Positions 39,684-48,270 of a stretch of DNA of 64,000 nt are shown in pieces. The notes under the pieces were generated by a model, which ran no database searches, was not told the origin of the DNA, and saw nothing but the letters and a program-made list of their open reading frames with translations. This stretch comes from Orlajensenia stereocauli (GTDB lineage Bacteria > Actinomycetota > Actinomycetes > Actinomycetales > Microbacteriaceae). Position 1 is the stretch's first letter; every line of letters begins with the position of its first letter. Location: the NCBI RefSeq assembly GCF_039548895.1, contig NZ_JBCLVG010000001.1; one strand, 5' to 3'. The translations under genes were made by a program, and so were the position numbers.

Positions 39684-42673
39684 CAGATGTCGGCAGGTCG
39701 TGGCACGATCGAACCGTGCCTTCGTCGATGTCGAGTCCGCAGATGGTCGGGCGTGAGGGCGACCTGGAGCGCCTCTGCGGCCTCCTCGATGCCGTGAACG
39801 ACGGCGTGCCCCGCGCGGCCGTCCTCGGAGGCGAGGCCGGGATCGGCAAGACCCGACTGCTGTCGGAGTTCGCCGCATCCGTCCCTTCCGAGGCGCTCGT
39901 GCTGCGCGGCCAGTCGGTCGACCTCGGCACGGTCGCGGCTCCGTACGCCCCCATCAAAGACGTCCTGCGCAACCTCGTCGCCGCGGTGGGAGACTCCGCG
40001 GTGACGGATGCGGCCGGCCCCGGCCGCTCGGCCCTCGTCGCCCTGCTCCCCGAGCTCTCCCAGGGCGAGACCGATTCCGGATCGGCGGCGCAGCTCCACG
40101 AGGCCGTCGCCGTCGTGCTCGAGCACGTCGCACAGGAGCGTCCGGTCGTCGTCATCGTCGAGGACCTGCACTGGATCGATGCGGCGAGCCTGAACCTGCT
40201 GCGCTTCCTGGTGCGCGCACTCCGCAGCGGCCGACTGCTCCTGCTGATGAGCTATCGCAGCGACGACGTCACCCGCGGGCATCCCGTGCGCGGATTCCTC
40301 ACCGAGCTCGATCGCGGTCGCATCGTCGAGCGCTGGGAGCTCACCAGGCTCACGAAGGCGCAGGTGCGCCGCCAGGTGAAGGCCATCCTCGGGGAGTTTC
40401 CGACCGCAGACGTCCTGGCCCGCATGGCGGAGCGCAGCGAGGGCGTGCCGTTCTTCGTGGAGGAATTGCTCGGCCTCGACGGATGCGACACCGACGACGG
40501 CCTCCCCGACACCCTCCGCGACCTGCTACTCGCACGCTACGAGAGGCTCGAACCGTCCACGCAGGCGGTCCTGCGGCTGTTGGCAGCCGGCGGCGTCAGG
40601 GTGCCGCACGTCATCTTCGAGCGCGTCCACGCCGGCGGTGCCGACGACCTCGACACAGCGATCCGCGAAGCGGTGTTCGCCAGCGTGCTCGTCATCGACG
40701 ACGATGACTACGCCTTTCGCCACGCCCTGGTGCGCGAGGCGATCCACGCCGAACTCCTCCCCGGCGAGCGCACCCGCTTCCACGCGGGCTACGCCGAAGC
40801 CCTGGAGCAGACCGCCGGGCGGCGCCGGGTGGCAGCCGAGGTCTCCTACCACTGGATGGCCGCGCACGATCCCGAGAAGGCGCTCCCGGCCACGATCGAC
40901 GCGATGTTCGAGGCCAGGGGGGCGTTCGCCTATGCGACAGCGGGCCAGATGGGGGAGCGCGCCCTCGAGCTCTGGGACCGCGTGGCGGAACCCGAGCAGG
41001 TGGCGGAGATGCCCAAGATCGAACTCCTCGGTCGCACCTCCTCCCACCTGCGCAACGCCGGCGAGAACGAGCGGGCCATCGCCCTCATCGACCTCGCGCT
41101 TGCCGAGAGCAGCCCCGACCAACCCCTGCAGTACGCCAGGGCGCTGCGGGACAAGGCGTTCTACCTCGCCAACGTCGGACGCCCCGGATCGATCGAGCTG
41201 CTGGAGCAGGCGGGGGAGCTCGTGCCGCCGGGCAGTCCCGGAGATCTGCGGGCCACCATCCTCACCGCCCTCTCCGGTCGCCTGATGCTGGAGGCACGCC
41301 TCGACGAGGCCATCGCCATGGCCGCGAACGCCCATGCGGAGGCGAGCGCGATCGGATCACGACGGTATCTCTCCATCTCCTCGAACATCGCCGGGGTCTG
41401 CCTCGCGCACGCCGGCGACGTCGACGGCGGCCTCGCGCGCCTCGAGGAGGCCCGGGTCTTCGCCGACGGTGACGGCATCTCCAGCCTTCGCTACTGGGTG
41501 AACGCCTCCGACCTGCATTACCTGCTCGGCCGCTACGATTCCGCCGTGGCGCTCGCCGAAGACGGCCTGGCGCGCGCGAGGGAACTGGGCGTCGAGCGCA
41601 TCTCGGGCGTCATCCTCGCAGCCAATGCCGTCGACCCGTACCTCGCCCTCGGGGAGTGGGCCCGTGCCGACGAACTCATCGCCCGGGGGCTCTCCCTCGA
41701 CCCGCCGTTCGCCTTCAAGGTCTACCTGCAGCGTGCGCGCATGTGGCGGCTCCTCTGGGGCGGAGACGTCGCGACGGCAGCCGAGCAGCTGCGAGCTCTG
41801 CAACCGACCGTCGCCGCGCTGGTCGAGGTGGAGATGCAGACCAGACTCGGAATCGCACTGGTGGCCGCGGAGATCGCGATCGCCCAGGGTGATCTGGCCC
41901 GAGCCTGGGACGAGGCGAGCGTGCTGTTCCGCCCGGTGCATCGTGCGATCCCCGGCTACGATCTGCCGCTGCTCTGGGTCGCCGCCCGTGTCACCGCATC
42001 CATCCGGCGGGAGCGGGCGCTGGCTGCCGCCCAGACCTGCACCAAGGCCAACTCCCACGCGACGTCGGCGACTCGGTCCAGCGTCGACCTCGACGAGGCC
42101 GACCGCGACATCCGTACGGCGCTCGACGGCGCCACGTCCTGGCCGACGGCCCCGTTCTGGATCGCCCTGGTCGAGGCCGAACTCGGAGGAGCATCAGCGG
42201 ACGGTACGGATGCCGACCTCTGGCGACGCGCCATCCTCGCGGTTCGCGACTCGAGCGCCCCCGTCCACCTGCTGCCGTACGCGCAGTTGCGGATGGGCGA
42301 GGCCGCGATCGTCGTGGGGCACCGCGACGCTGCGCATGAGGCCCTCGCTGCTGCGGCGCACGACGCCGACGCCGCGGGCATCACCCTCATCGGCGATGCC
42401 GCGAGAGCCGTCGCGAAGCGCGCCCGTCTGGGCGTCGCAGCTCCGGAGCCGCTCGGGGCGGACGACCCGGAGACAGCCTCCGCCGAGCCGCTCACTCCGC
42501 GCGAACAGCAGGTGCTGGAACTCGTCGCCCGGGGCCTCAGCAACCGCGAGATCGGCAGCGAGCTCTTCATCAGCGGCAAGACGGCGAGCGTGCACGTCTC
42601 GGCGATCCTGCGCAAGCTCGGCGCGTCGACGCGCACCGAGGCCGTGTTCCTCGCCGGGGCCACCACCCGCTGA
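39680..42673 (+). CDS. LAL-type LuxR family transcriptional regulator
   Basis: A 997-residue ATPase-regulator. The N-terminal AAA/NB-ARC-like domain has Walker A GGEAGIGKT (50-58) and Walker B VVVIVEDLHWID. The middle 600 residues are TPR-like helical repeats. The C-terminal 60 residues are a LuxR/GerE helix-turn-helix (LTPREQQVLELVARGLSNRE to TASVHVSAILRKLGASTRTE). LAL proteins activate transcription after binding ATP and an inducer. The ATG at 39680 overlaps the stop of the 67-aa gene; later in-frame starts (GTG at 39719, ATG at 39731) would remove up to 17 non-conserved residues. Targets are unknown. Confidence 0.9.
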   Translation: MTDVGRSWHDRTVPSSMSSPQMVGREGDLERLCGLLDAVNDGVPRAAVLGGEAGIGKTRLLSEFAASVPSEALVLRGQSVDLGTVAAPYAPIKDVLRNLVAAVGDSAVTDAAGPGRSALVALLPELSQGETDSGSAAQLHEAVAVVLEHVAQERPVVVIVEDLHWIDAASLNLLRFLVRALRSGRLLLLMSYRSDDVTRGHPVRGFLTELDRGRIVERWELTRLTKAQVRRQVKAILGEFPTADVLARMAERSEGVPFFVEELLGLDGCDTDDGLPDTLRDLLLARYERLEPSTQAVLRLLAAGGVRVPHVIFERVHAGGADDLDTAIREAVFASVLVIDDDDYAFRHALVREAIHAELLPGERTRFHAGYAEALEQTAGRRRVAAEVSYHWMAAHDPEKALPATIDAMFEARGAFAYATAGQMGERALELWDRVAEPEQVAEMPKIELLGRTSSHLRNAGENERAIALIDLALAESSPDQPLQYARALRDKAFYLANVGRPGSIELLEQAGELVPPGSPGDLRATILTALSGRLMLEARLDEAIAMAANAHAEASAIGSRRYLSISSNIAGVCLAHAGDVDGGLARLEEARVFADGDGISSLRYWVNASDLHYLLGRYDSAVALAEDGLARARELGVERISGVILAANAVDPYLALGEWARADELIARGLSLDPPFAFKVYLQRARMWRLLWGGDVATAAEQLRALQPTVAALVEVEMQTRLGIALVAAEIAIAQGDLARAWDEASVLFRPVHRAIPGYDLPLLWVAARVTASIRRERALAAAQTCTKANSHATSATRSSVDLDEADRDIRTALDGATSWPTAPFWIALVEAELGGASADGTDADLWRRAILAVRDSSAPVHLLPYAQLRMGEAAIVVGHRDAAHEALAAAAHDADAAGITLIGDAARAVAKRARLGVAAPEPLGADDPETASAEPLTPREQQVLELVARGLSNREIGSELFISGKTASVHVSAILRKLGASTRTEAVFLAGATTR

Positions 42674-42733
42674 CGGAGCGCCCCCCATCTCTCGCTTAGG
42701 ATCGAGGGAGATCGACGAGGGGAGGCGGGTCAT

Positions 42734-44437
42734 TTGACCGAGCATGCACACACGGGAGACAGGGTCGAGCGACCCGTCGCATTCGGGCGCCCGCCCGCCC
42801 CGAAGCGACGCCGCGGATCGCTGTCGGCACTGCCCGAGCCCCTGCTCATCGGCGCCCCTGATGGGCGCACCCGTTTCGGCCGCGACGACCTCGTGCGGCG
42901 CAAGGGCCAGTACGCTCTCGCCACGGGCCACTTCACGCCCCGCGAGTCGATGATCGAAGACCTCATCGCCGTGCGTGACGCCCTCATCGCCGCCGGCATC
43001 GAGTTCCTCCTCGTGCGCGGCGACGGCGATCGCGCCGTCATCGCCGTCGATCGTCGCAGCCGCCGTGAGGTGTGCTCAGCTCTCGCCACGGCGTTCGCCA
43101 ACGAACCGTTCTACTCCCAGACCGTCGACCACGACGGCCTCCGCGACGTTCTCGTCGCTGACGGAGCCCTGTCGGCGAAGCGCAAGGCGTCGGTCTTCAG
43201 GCTCTACCGTCCGCGTGTCGAGCCGATCGGGCGCCTCCGTTACGGAGCCGAGACAGCGTTCCAGCTCGAGTTCTGGCGCTTCGGCGACGAGGAGATCGTC
43301 GCCCCGCGTCCCAACAGCCTGATGCGCGAGCGGATGCCGCGCTCCGAGGCCGTCGAGGACACGGTGGAGCTCTACGGGCGTCGCTGGCGCACGCTCGAGA
43401 ACATGTTCGCCACCCACGCGAGCGACATCGACTTCGACGTCGACATGGTGTTCTCCTGGGTCGATGGATCGAGCGCCGACTTCGTGCGCGAGCGCGCCAA
43501 GCGCATGCAGGCCTACGTCGTCGGCGACGGCGACGACAATGAGGCGCGCTACCGCCAGATCGACGAGCTCAAGTACGCACTGCGCAGCGTCTACATGTTC
43601 GCGCCGTGGGTGCGCCGCATCTTCATCGCGACGGATTCGCCCGCTCCCGAATGGCTCGCCGAGCACCCCCAGGTCACCATCGTGCGCAGTGAGGACTTCT
43701 TCGCCGATCCGAGCGTGCTCCCCACCCACAACTCGCACGCCGTCGAGAGCCAGCTGCACAACATTCCGGGCATCGCCGAGCACTTCCTCTACTCGAACGA
43801 CGACATGTTCTTCGGTCGCCCGATCTCACCCGAGCTGTTCTTCTCGCCCGGCGGCATCACGAAGTTCGTCGAGGCGCCGACTCGCATCGGACTCGGCGAC
43901 AACGACCCGACCCGCAGCGGATTCGAGAACGCCGCCCGGGTGAACCGCCGTCTCCTCCAGGACCGCTTCGGCAAGGTCACCACGCGTCACCTCGAGCACT
44001 GCGCGGCTCCGCTCCGCAAGAGCGTCATGCGCACCATGGAGACCGAGGAGTTCCCGGAGGACTTCACGCGCACCGCGGCCAGCCGTTTCCGCTCGGCCAC
44101 GGACATCTCGGTCACGAACTCGCTGTACCACTACTACTCGCTCATGACAGGTCGTGCCGTCGTACAGACGCAGGCGAAGGTCAAGTACATCGAGACCACC
44201 CTCGCCATGGCTCCCGACCAGATGTCGCGCCTGCTCAAGCGTCGCGACCAGGACATGTTCTGCCTCAACGACGGCTCGAAGCCCGAGATCTCGGTCGAGG
44301 AGCGCACGGCAGCCGTCACGGACTTCCTCGAGCGCTACTTCCCGTTCCCGGCTCCGTGGGAGAAGGTCAGACCAGAATCTGGATCGGAGTCGTCGGCGGA
44401 GCTGAACGGTGTGCGTTCTGCTGCACCAGGGGCCTGA
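42734..44437 (+). CDS. Stealth family sugar-phosphate transferase (capsular/wall polysaccharide)
   Basis: A 567-residue Stealth protein. CR1 is seen as DVDMVFSWVDGSSADF (about residue 237). CR2 is the block RQIDELKYALRSVYMFAPWV then RRIFIATDSPAPEWL, and CR3 the block HNSHAVESQLHNIPGIAEHF then LYSNDDMFFGR. A CR4-like region lies near KYIETTLAMAPDQM. Stealth proteins transfer hexose-1-phosphate units and are related to the human GlcNAc-1-phosphotransferase. Here it probably decorates a cell-wall or capsular polymer. Translation starts at TTG (42734), backed by GGGGAGG nine bases upstream; no better start exists. It stands alone, not in a capsule cluster, and its 3' end overlaps the opposite phosphoesterase gene by 71 bases. 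Confidence 0.9.
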   Translation: MTEHAHTGDRVERPVAFGRPPAPKRRRGSLSALPEPLLIGAPDGRTRFGRDDLVRRKGQYALATGHFTPRESMIEDLIAVRDALIAAGIEFLLVRGDGDRAVIAVDRRSRREVCSALATAFANEPFYSQTVDHDGLRDVLVADGALSAKRKASVFRLYRPRVEPIGRLRYGAETAFQLEFWRFGDEEIVAPRPNSLMRERMPRSEAVEDTVELYGRRWRTLENMFATHASDIDFDVDMVFSWVDGSSADFVRERAKRMQAYVVGDGDDNEARYRQIDELKYALRSVYMFAPWVRRIFIATDSPAPEWLAEHPQVTIVRSEDFFADPSVLPTHNSHAVESQLHNIPGIAEHFLYSNDDMFFGRPISPELFFSPGGITKFVEAPTRIGLGDNDPTRSGFENAARVNRRLLQDRFGKVTTRHLEHCAAPLRKSVMRTMETEEFPEDFTRTAASRFRSATDISVTNSLYHYYSLMTGRAVVQTQAKVKYIETTLAMAPDQMSRLLKRRDQDMFCLNDGSKPEISVEERTAAVTDFLERYFPFPAPWEKVRPESGSESSAELNGVRSAAPGA

Positions 44438-45317
44438 CAGGCTCTGAGATGCGGATGCCGACGGACTCGAGCCTGCGCTCGGTCTCCTGAGCGTCGACGA
44501 AGTCGAGTGCGGGAAACTCGCCGAGCGGCACAACGGAGTGCAGCACCGTCGTCGGGTACACGTGGATGAGGTTGAAGGCCCGAGCGCCATCTCGGGGGCG
44601 TGTGCCGCCGACGGGAACCGTGAGGTCCTGCGTGTAGCAGCTGGCTGAAGCGACCGACACGGGGATGCCGGCGAAGGTGGCCATCGACGAGTAGTGCAGA
44701 TGACCGGCGATGATGCTGCGCACGTCGCTTCCGGCGAGCACCTCGGCCAGGTCCATCTGGTCACGGAGCTCCACGGAGACGGCCAGGTCGAGCACGGACG
44801 GAACAGGCGGGTGGTGCATCGCGAGGATCGTCCCGTCGGGCGCGATGGTCGAGAGCTCCGCGGCGAGCCAGTCGAGCTGGGTGCTGGAGACCTCGCCGTG
44901 GTGATGGCCGGGAACACTCGTGTCGAGCGTGATGATCCGCAGGTCTCCGAGCCACGTCACGGCGTCGATGGGGGCCGTCGATGGCGCCTCGTCGAGCAGG
45001 CCGGCACGGAAGGCGGCCCTGTCGTCGTGGTTGCCCATGACCCAGACCACGCGGGAGCCGAGTCGCTCCGCCACGGGATCGACGATGGCGCGGATGCGGC
45101 TGTAGGCGTCCGGCTCGCCCTTGTCGGCGAGGTCGCCGGTGAAGACGATGGCCTCCGGGCGTCCGCCCGATGCTTCGAGGGAGGCGAACAGGTCACGGAG
45201 GTGACGTTCGCTGTCGATGCTCCCGTACAACCTGCCGTTGCCGGCGAGCAGGTGGGTGTCGCTGATGTGGAGGATGAAATGGTCGGGCCGTGGGTGCTCG
45301 GCCGTTCTGGGGATCAC
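44367..45317 (-). CDS. Metallophosphoesterase (class III cyclic-nucleotide/glycerophosphodiesterase type)
   Basis: About 316 residues with all calcineurin-like motifs: ILHISDTHLLAGN (DxH), VFTGDLADKGE (GD), VMGNHDD (GNHD), AMHHPPVP and IIAGHLHYS (GHxH). These bind two metal ions. The CpdA/GpdQ/Rv0805 subgroup hydrolyses cAMP or phosphodiesters. GTG at 45317 (VIPRTAEHPRPDHF) is preferred because it begins just before the conserved domain; an in-frame ATG at 45368 would add 17 residues. The C-terminus runs into the Stealth gene on the other strand, so the two messages are complementary over 71 bases. Confidence 0.88.
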   Translation of the reverse strand: MIPRTAEHPRPDHFILHISDTHLLAGNGRLYGSIDSERHLRDLFASLEASGGRPEAIVFTGDLADKGEPDAYSRIRAIVDPVAERLGSRVVWVMGNHDDRAAFRAGLLDEAPSTAPIDAVTWLGDLRIITLDTSVPGHHHGEVSSTQLDWLAAELSTIAPDGTILAMHHPPVPSVLDLAVSVELRDQMDLAEVLAGSDVRSIIAGHLHYSSMATFAGIPVSVASASCYTQDLTVPVGGTRPRDGARAFNLIHVYPTTVLHSVVPLGEFPALDFVDAQETERRLESVGIRISEPVRPLVQQNAHRSAPPTTPIQILV

Positions 45318-45474
45318 AGGGAAACCAAAGCAGACAAGACTGAACGGGCGGTGAATATCTCTCCGCATGTCGGATGCCGGATCGAGAATTCCTCACGGGA
45401 TATCGGGAGGCGCCCCCAGACGGGGTGGGGCGCGCCCCGAGCCGGTGGGAGAGCGCCGGGAGCACGCTGGAGGA

Positions 45475-45693
45475 ATGCCAGCACTCAGCCAGTACACAGC
45501 CCAGGCCGTCTTCCGCACCGACGACGACGTCGCAGTCATCCGAGAACTCGAGATCCGCCGTCGGCGTGCCATCGCCGCCCGCCGCGAGTCGCGACATCTC
45601 TTCCGCGCCCGACTCCGGGTGTGGGTCCTGGTGCCGGCGCGCGTCGAGCGTCATCGCGATCAAGGGCACGGCACTCACCTCGCTCACGGCTGA
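45475..45693 (+). CDS. Small basic hypothetical protein, 72 aa
   Basis: Starts MPALSQYTAQAVFRTDDDVA and continues VIRELEIRRRRAIAARRESR, then HLFRARLRVWVLVPARVERH. Third codon positions are strongly GC-rich, as in neighbouring genes. GGAGGA lies immediately before the ATG, closer than usual. No known domain. It ends 14 bp before the methyltransferase start, so the two could be cotranscribed. Confidence 0.5.
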   Translation: MPALSQYTAQAVFRTDDDVAVIRELEIRRRRAIAARRESRHLFRARLRVWVLVPARVERHRDQGHGTHLAHG

Positions 45694-45707
45694 GGTTCAA
45701 TAGGGGG

Positions 45708-47249
45708 GTGAACCCCGTCGAACTGCTCCGCTCTGACCTCTCCGCCGCCGGCTACACGGTGCCGGCCCTCGCCGGTCTCTGGGGCCCTGATGCCGCAGAG
45801 GCCCTGCACCGCGATCACCGCGTTCCCGCTCGTCGAGCCCTCGATGCGCTCCGGGCGGGCGGCTCCGGCCTCCCGGCAATCGCCGTTCTCGCCGATCTCT
45901 TCGTGCTCGGCCGTGCTGTCACCCTCCCCGAGCTGGCTGTCGGGTTCCCCGCCCTCGGCGTGCAGGGTGCAGCGGACCTCGGCTTCGTGAGCATCGACGG
46001 CGGGCAGGCGCGCGCCTCCCTCGACCTGCGCCCGTACTCCTTCGAGGACACGGCCGGCGCAGGCTCCTGGTGGATCGCATCCGACCTCGGTGAGCTCGCG
46101 ACTGATGGCGCACTCCCGGAGGACCACGTGCTCGGCGTCGGCGGGGCCTCACTCACGCTGAGCGGACTCATGTTCCAGGCCCAGGTCGACTCCGTGCTCG
46201 ATCTCGGCACCGGATGCGGCATCCAGGCCCTGCATGCCGCCCGCCACGCTCGGCGCGTCGTCGCCACCGACATCTCGGAGCGGGCTCTCGTGATCGCCGC
46301 GATGAACGCCACGCTCAACGGCTTCGAGAACATCGAGTTCAGGCAGGGGAGCCTGTTCGACCCCGTGGCGGGGGAGCACTTCGATCGCATCGTCTCGAAC
46401 CCGCCGTTCGTCATCACCCCGCGCGTCGATGGGGTCCCCTCCTACGAGTACCGTGACGGAGGCATGGTCGGCGACGCCCTCGTCGAGGCGGTACTCACGG
46501 GAGTCGCCGAACATCTGAAGCCCGGCGGCACCGCTCAACTGCTCGGCAACTGGGAGTACCACGACGGCGAGGACGGGCTGCCGCGCGTACGTTCCTGGCT
46601 CGACTCGGTCGGCGTCGACTATTGGATCGTGGAGCGCGAGGTGCTGAGTGCGGCGCTCTACGCGGAGACCTGGATCCGTGACGGCGGCACGACGCCGGCG
46701 ACGCCTGACTTCGACAGGCTGTACGCGGCGTGGCTCGACGACTTCGCGGAGCGTGGGGTCTCGGGCGTCGGATTCGGCTACGTGGTGCTGCGGATGCCGC
46801 GGGCCGGGGCATCCGTCACCCTCACGCGCACCGAGCAGCAGCACGGCCCGCTCGGCGACATCGAACCTCAGGGCGTCGGCGCGCACCTAGAAGCCGGCCT
46901 GGCCGCGAGCGACTGGCTGGCCGGCACCGACGACGACGCGTTGTCGACCGCACGGCTGACCGTGGCCGGTGACGTCACGGAGGAGCGTCACTACTGGCCG
47001 GGTGATGAGAACCCGACGGCCATGCTGCTCCGGCAGGGCGGCGGCTTCGGGCGCGCCGTCACCCTCGACACGGCGCTCGCCGCCCTCATCGGTGCATGCG
47101 ACGGCGAACTCTCCGTCGGCGCCATCTGCGCGGCGCTGGCCCAGCTCCTCGACGTCGATGAGACCGCGTTGACGGCCGACCTGCTGCCGGCCGTGCGCGA
47201 GCTGGTGCTCGACGGAATCCTCAGCCCGTCGTCGTCCAGTCGAGGTTGA
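45708..47249 (+). CDS. Class I SAM-dependent methyltransferase with NPPF motif
   Basis: A 513-residue protein in three parts. About 1-130 is a winged-helix-like N-terminal domain (DUF7059-type). About 140-330 is the Rossmann methyltransferase: VLDLGTGCGIQALHAARHAR (motif I, near 163), VVATDISERAL (motif II) and FDRIVSNPPFVITPR (motif IV NPPF). About 340-513 is a C-terminal domain of its own. NPPF marks methylation of an amino group on a base or glutamine side chain; RlmG/RsmC-type rRNA guanine methylation is the closest precedent, but the target is not known. GTG at 45708 follows AGGGG. The 3' end overlaps the convergent LysM gene by 29 bases. Confidence 0.87.
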   Translation: MNPVELLRSDLSAAGYTVPALAGLWGPDAAEALHRDHRVPARRALDALRAGGSGLPAIAVLADLFVLGRAVTLPELAVGFPALGVQGAADLGFVSIDGGQARASLDLRPYSFEDTAGAGSWWIASDLGELATDGALPEDHVLGVGGASLTLSGLMFQAQVDSVLDLGTGCGIQALHAARHARRVVATDISERALVIAAMNATLNGFENIEFRQGSLFDPVAGEHFDRIVSNPPFVITPRVDGVPSYEYRDGGMVGDALVEAVLTGVAEHLKPGGTAQLLGNWEYHDGEDGLPRVRSWLDSVGVDYWIVEREVLSAALYAETWIRDGGTTPATPDFDRLYAAWLDDFAERGVSGVGFGYVVLRMPRAGASVTLTRTEQQHGPLGDIEPQGVGAHLEAGLAASDWLAGTDDDALSTARLTVAGDVTEERHYWPGDENPTAMLLRQGGGFGRAVTLDTALAALIGACDGELSVGAICAALAQLLDVDETALTADLLPAVRELVLDGILSPSSSSRG

Positions 47250-47688
47250 TGACCGTGCCGATGTAGATGTCCTCACCGAAGTCGGGGATCTTCGGATTCA
47301 TGCGCAGCAACTGCTGCTGCGGCAGGTCGAATCGTTGAGCGATGTCGAAGAAGCTGTCGCCGGCCACCACCGTGTAGCTCAGCAGCGCTCCGTTTCCGTC
47401 GGTCTCGGGGGCCGCGGTCGCTCCGTCGCGGGCGCCGAGGTCGTTCGCCGGACCCTCGACGACCGCCGGGGCCGGGGCGTTCGGCTCGGGCACGACGACC
47501 TCGAAGCTCGGCTGCGGCGCCGGGGGGTCCGCGATGGGGGTCGGTGTCGGCGTGGGGGTGGGAGTCGGTGTCACCGTCACGACCACGGTGACGGGAGGAT
47601 CGGGCGGCTCGGGGGTGCTGCAGGCCACGAGGGTCGCGATGGCGGTCAGTGCGAGTGCCGTCGCGACGACGGTGCGGCTTGCGATCAT
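47221..47688 (-). CDS. LysM domain lipoprotein
   Basis: A 155-residue exported protein. The lipobox is LVAC, placing the lipid anchor at Cys23, followed by a Pro/Val stretch and the dipeptide run TPTPTPTPTPTP that would span the cell wall. The LysM domain covers about 104-150 (LLSYTVVAGDSFFDIAQRFD, then QQQLLRMNPKI). LysM binds peptidoglycan, so this probably links membrane and wall. ATG at 47688 has GGGGGGA upstream. It overlaps the end of the convergent methyltransferase gene. Confidence 0.88.
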   Translation of the reverse strand: MIASRTVVATALALTAIATLVACSTPEPPDPPVTVVVTVTPTPTPTPTPTPIADPPAPQPSFEVVVPEPNAPAPAVVEGPANDLGARDGATAAPETDGNGALLSYTVVAGDSFFDIAQRFDLPQQQLLRMNPKIPDFGEDIYIGTVINLDWTTTG

Positions 47689-47835
47689 GCGGTCCCCCCA
47701 GTGGAGCTGATGCCCCACCCCGGTGCATCCTGCACGACTCTACCGGCTCCTCCCCAGATGTCGATGCCCCAAGGGGGGTCCACCGATTACCGGCGTGACC
47801 TGCGGTTCACGGATGCCGCAGAGCAGTCTGGCCGC

Positions 47836-48252
47836 ATGACCCTCAGCGCGGACGAAGCCACCCGACAGCCCATCACGACAGACGAACAGGTGCTCGACAG
47901 GGTCGACGCCCTCATCGGAAAGGCTGTGCGCCGTCAGCTCTGGCTTCTGTTCGTCGACGCCGACGATCGCCAGATCCCCCTCGTCATCCCGATCGCCGAT
48001 CATCCGGCTGCGCCCTACGGCGGCCACGCCGAGTTGCTGGCCTCCCGCATCGCCGACATCGTCGACGAGGCCGGTGCCGCTCAGATCATCGTGGTGTGGG
48101 AACGACGGCTGCGGGCGACGTCCACTGAGGCCGATCGGGCCTGGGCACGAGAGCTCGCGACGGCGTGCTCCGACGTCGACGTGCGCATCCGTGCGCAGCT
48201 CATCAGCCACCGGGACGGCACGCGCTGGTTCGCACCCGATGACTACCTGTAA
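47836..48252 (+). CDS. Hypothetical protein, 138 aa
   Basis: A soluble alpha/beta protein without a family I can name. It starts MTLSADEATRQPITTDEQVL and shows RRQLWLLFVDADDRQIPLVI, then ADIVDEAGAAQIIVVWERRL. The alternation of strands and helices and the final DVDVRIRAQLISHRDGTRWF suggest a compact domain. CAGTCT lies six bases before the ATG. It is 18 bp upstream of the J-domain/NERD gene, which has its own promoter-like box. Confidence 0.75.
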   Translation: MTLSADEATRQPITTDEQVLDRVDALIGKAVRRQLWLLFVDADDRQIPLVIPIADHPAAPYGGHAELLASRIADIVDEAGAAQIIVVWERRLRATSTEADRAWARELATACSDVDVRIRAQLISHRDGTRWFAPDDYL

Positions 48253-48270
48253 GTGGGTTAGCCTCGATCA

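Noticed and set aside
36216..39878. 1220-codon open frame opposite the DExH helicase
   Set aside because: It is the antisense of a clear helicase gene; only its last 169 codons (36216-36725) have a normal start, membrane helix and no overlap, and those are annotated.
45374..45703. 109-codon frame overlapping the 72-aa gene at 45475
   Set aside because: Ser/Pro-rich with poor codon use; the 45475 frame has GC3-rich codons and a start with GGAGGA, so it is preferred.
47221..47249. Frameshift suspected where the methyltransferase and LysM genes overlap
   Set aside because: Both proteins end naturally; a 29-bp convergent overlap is common in compact actinobacterial genomes.
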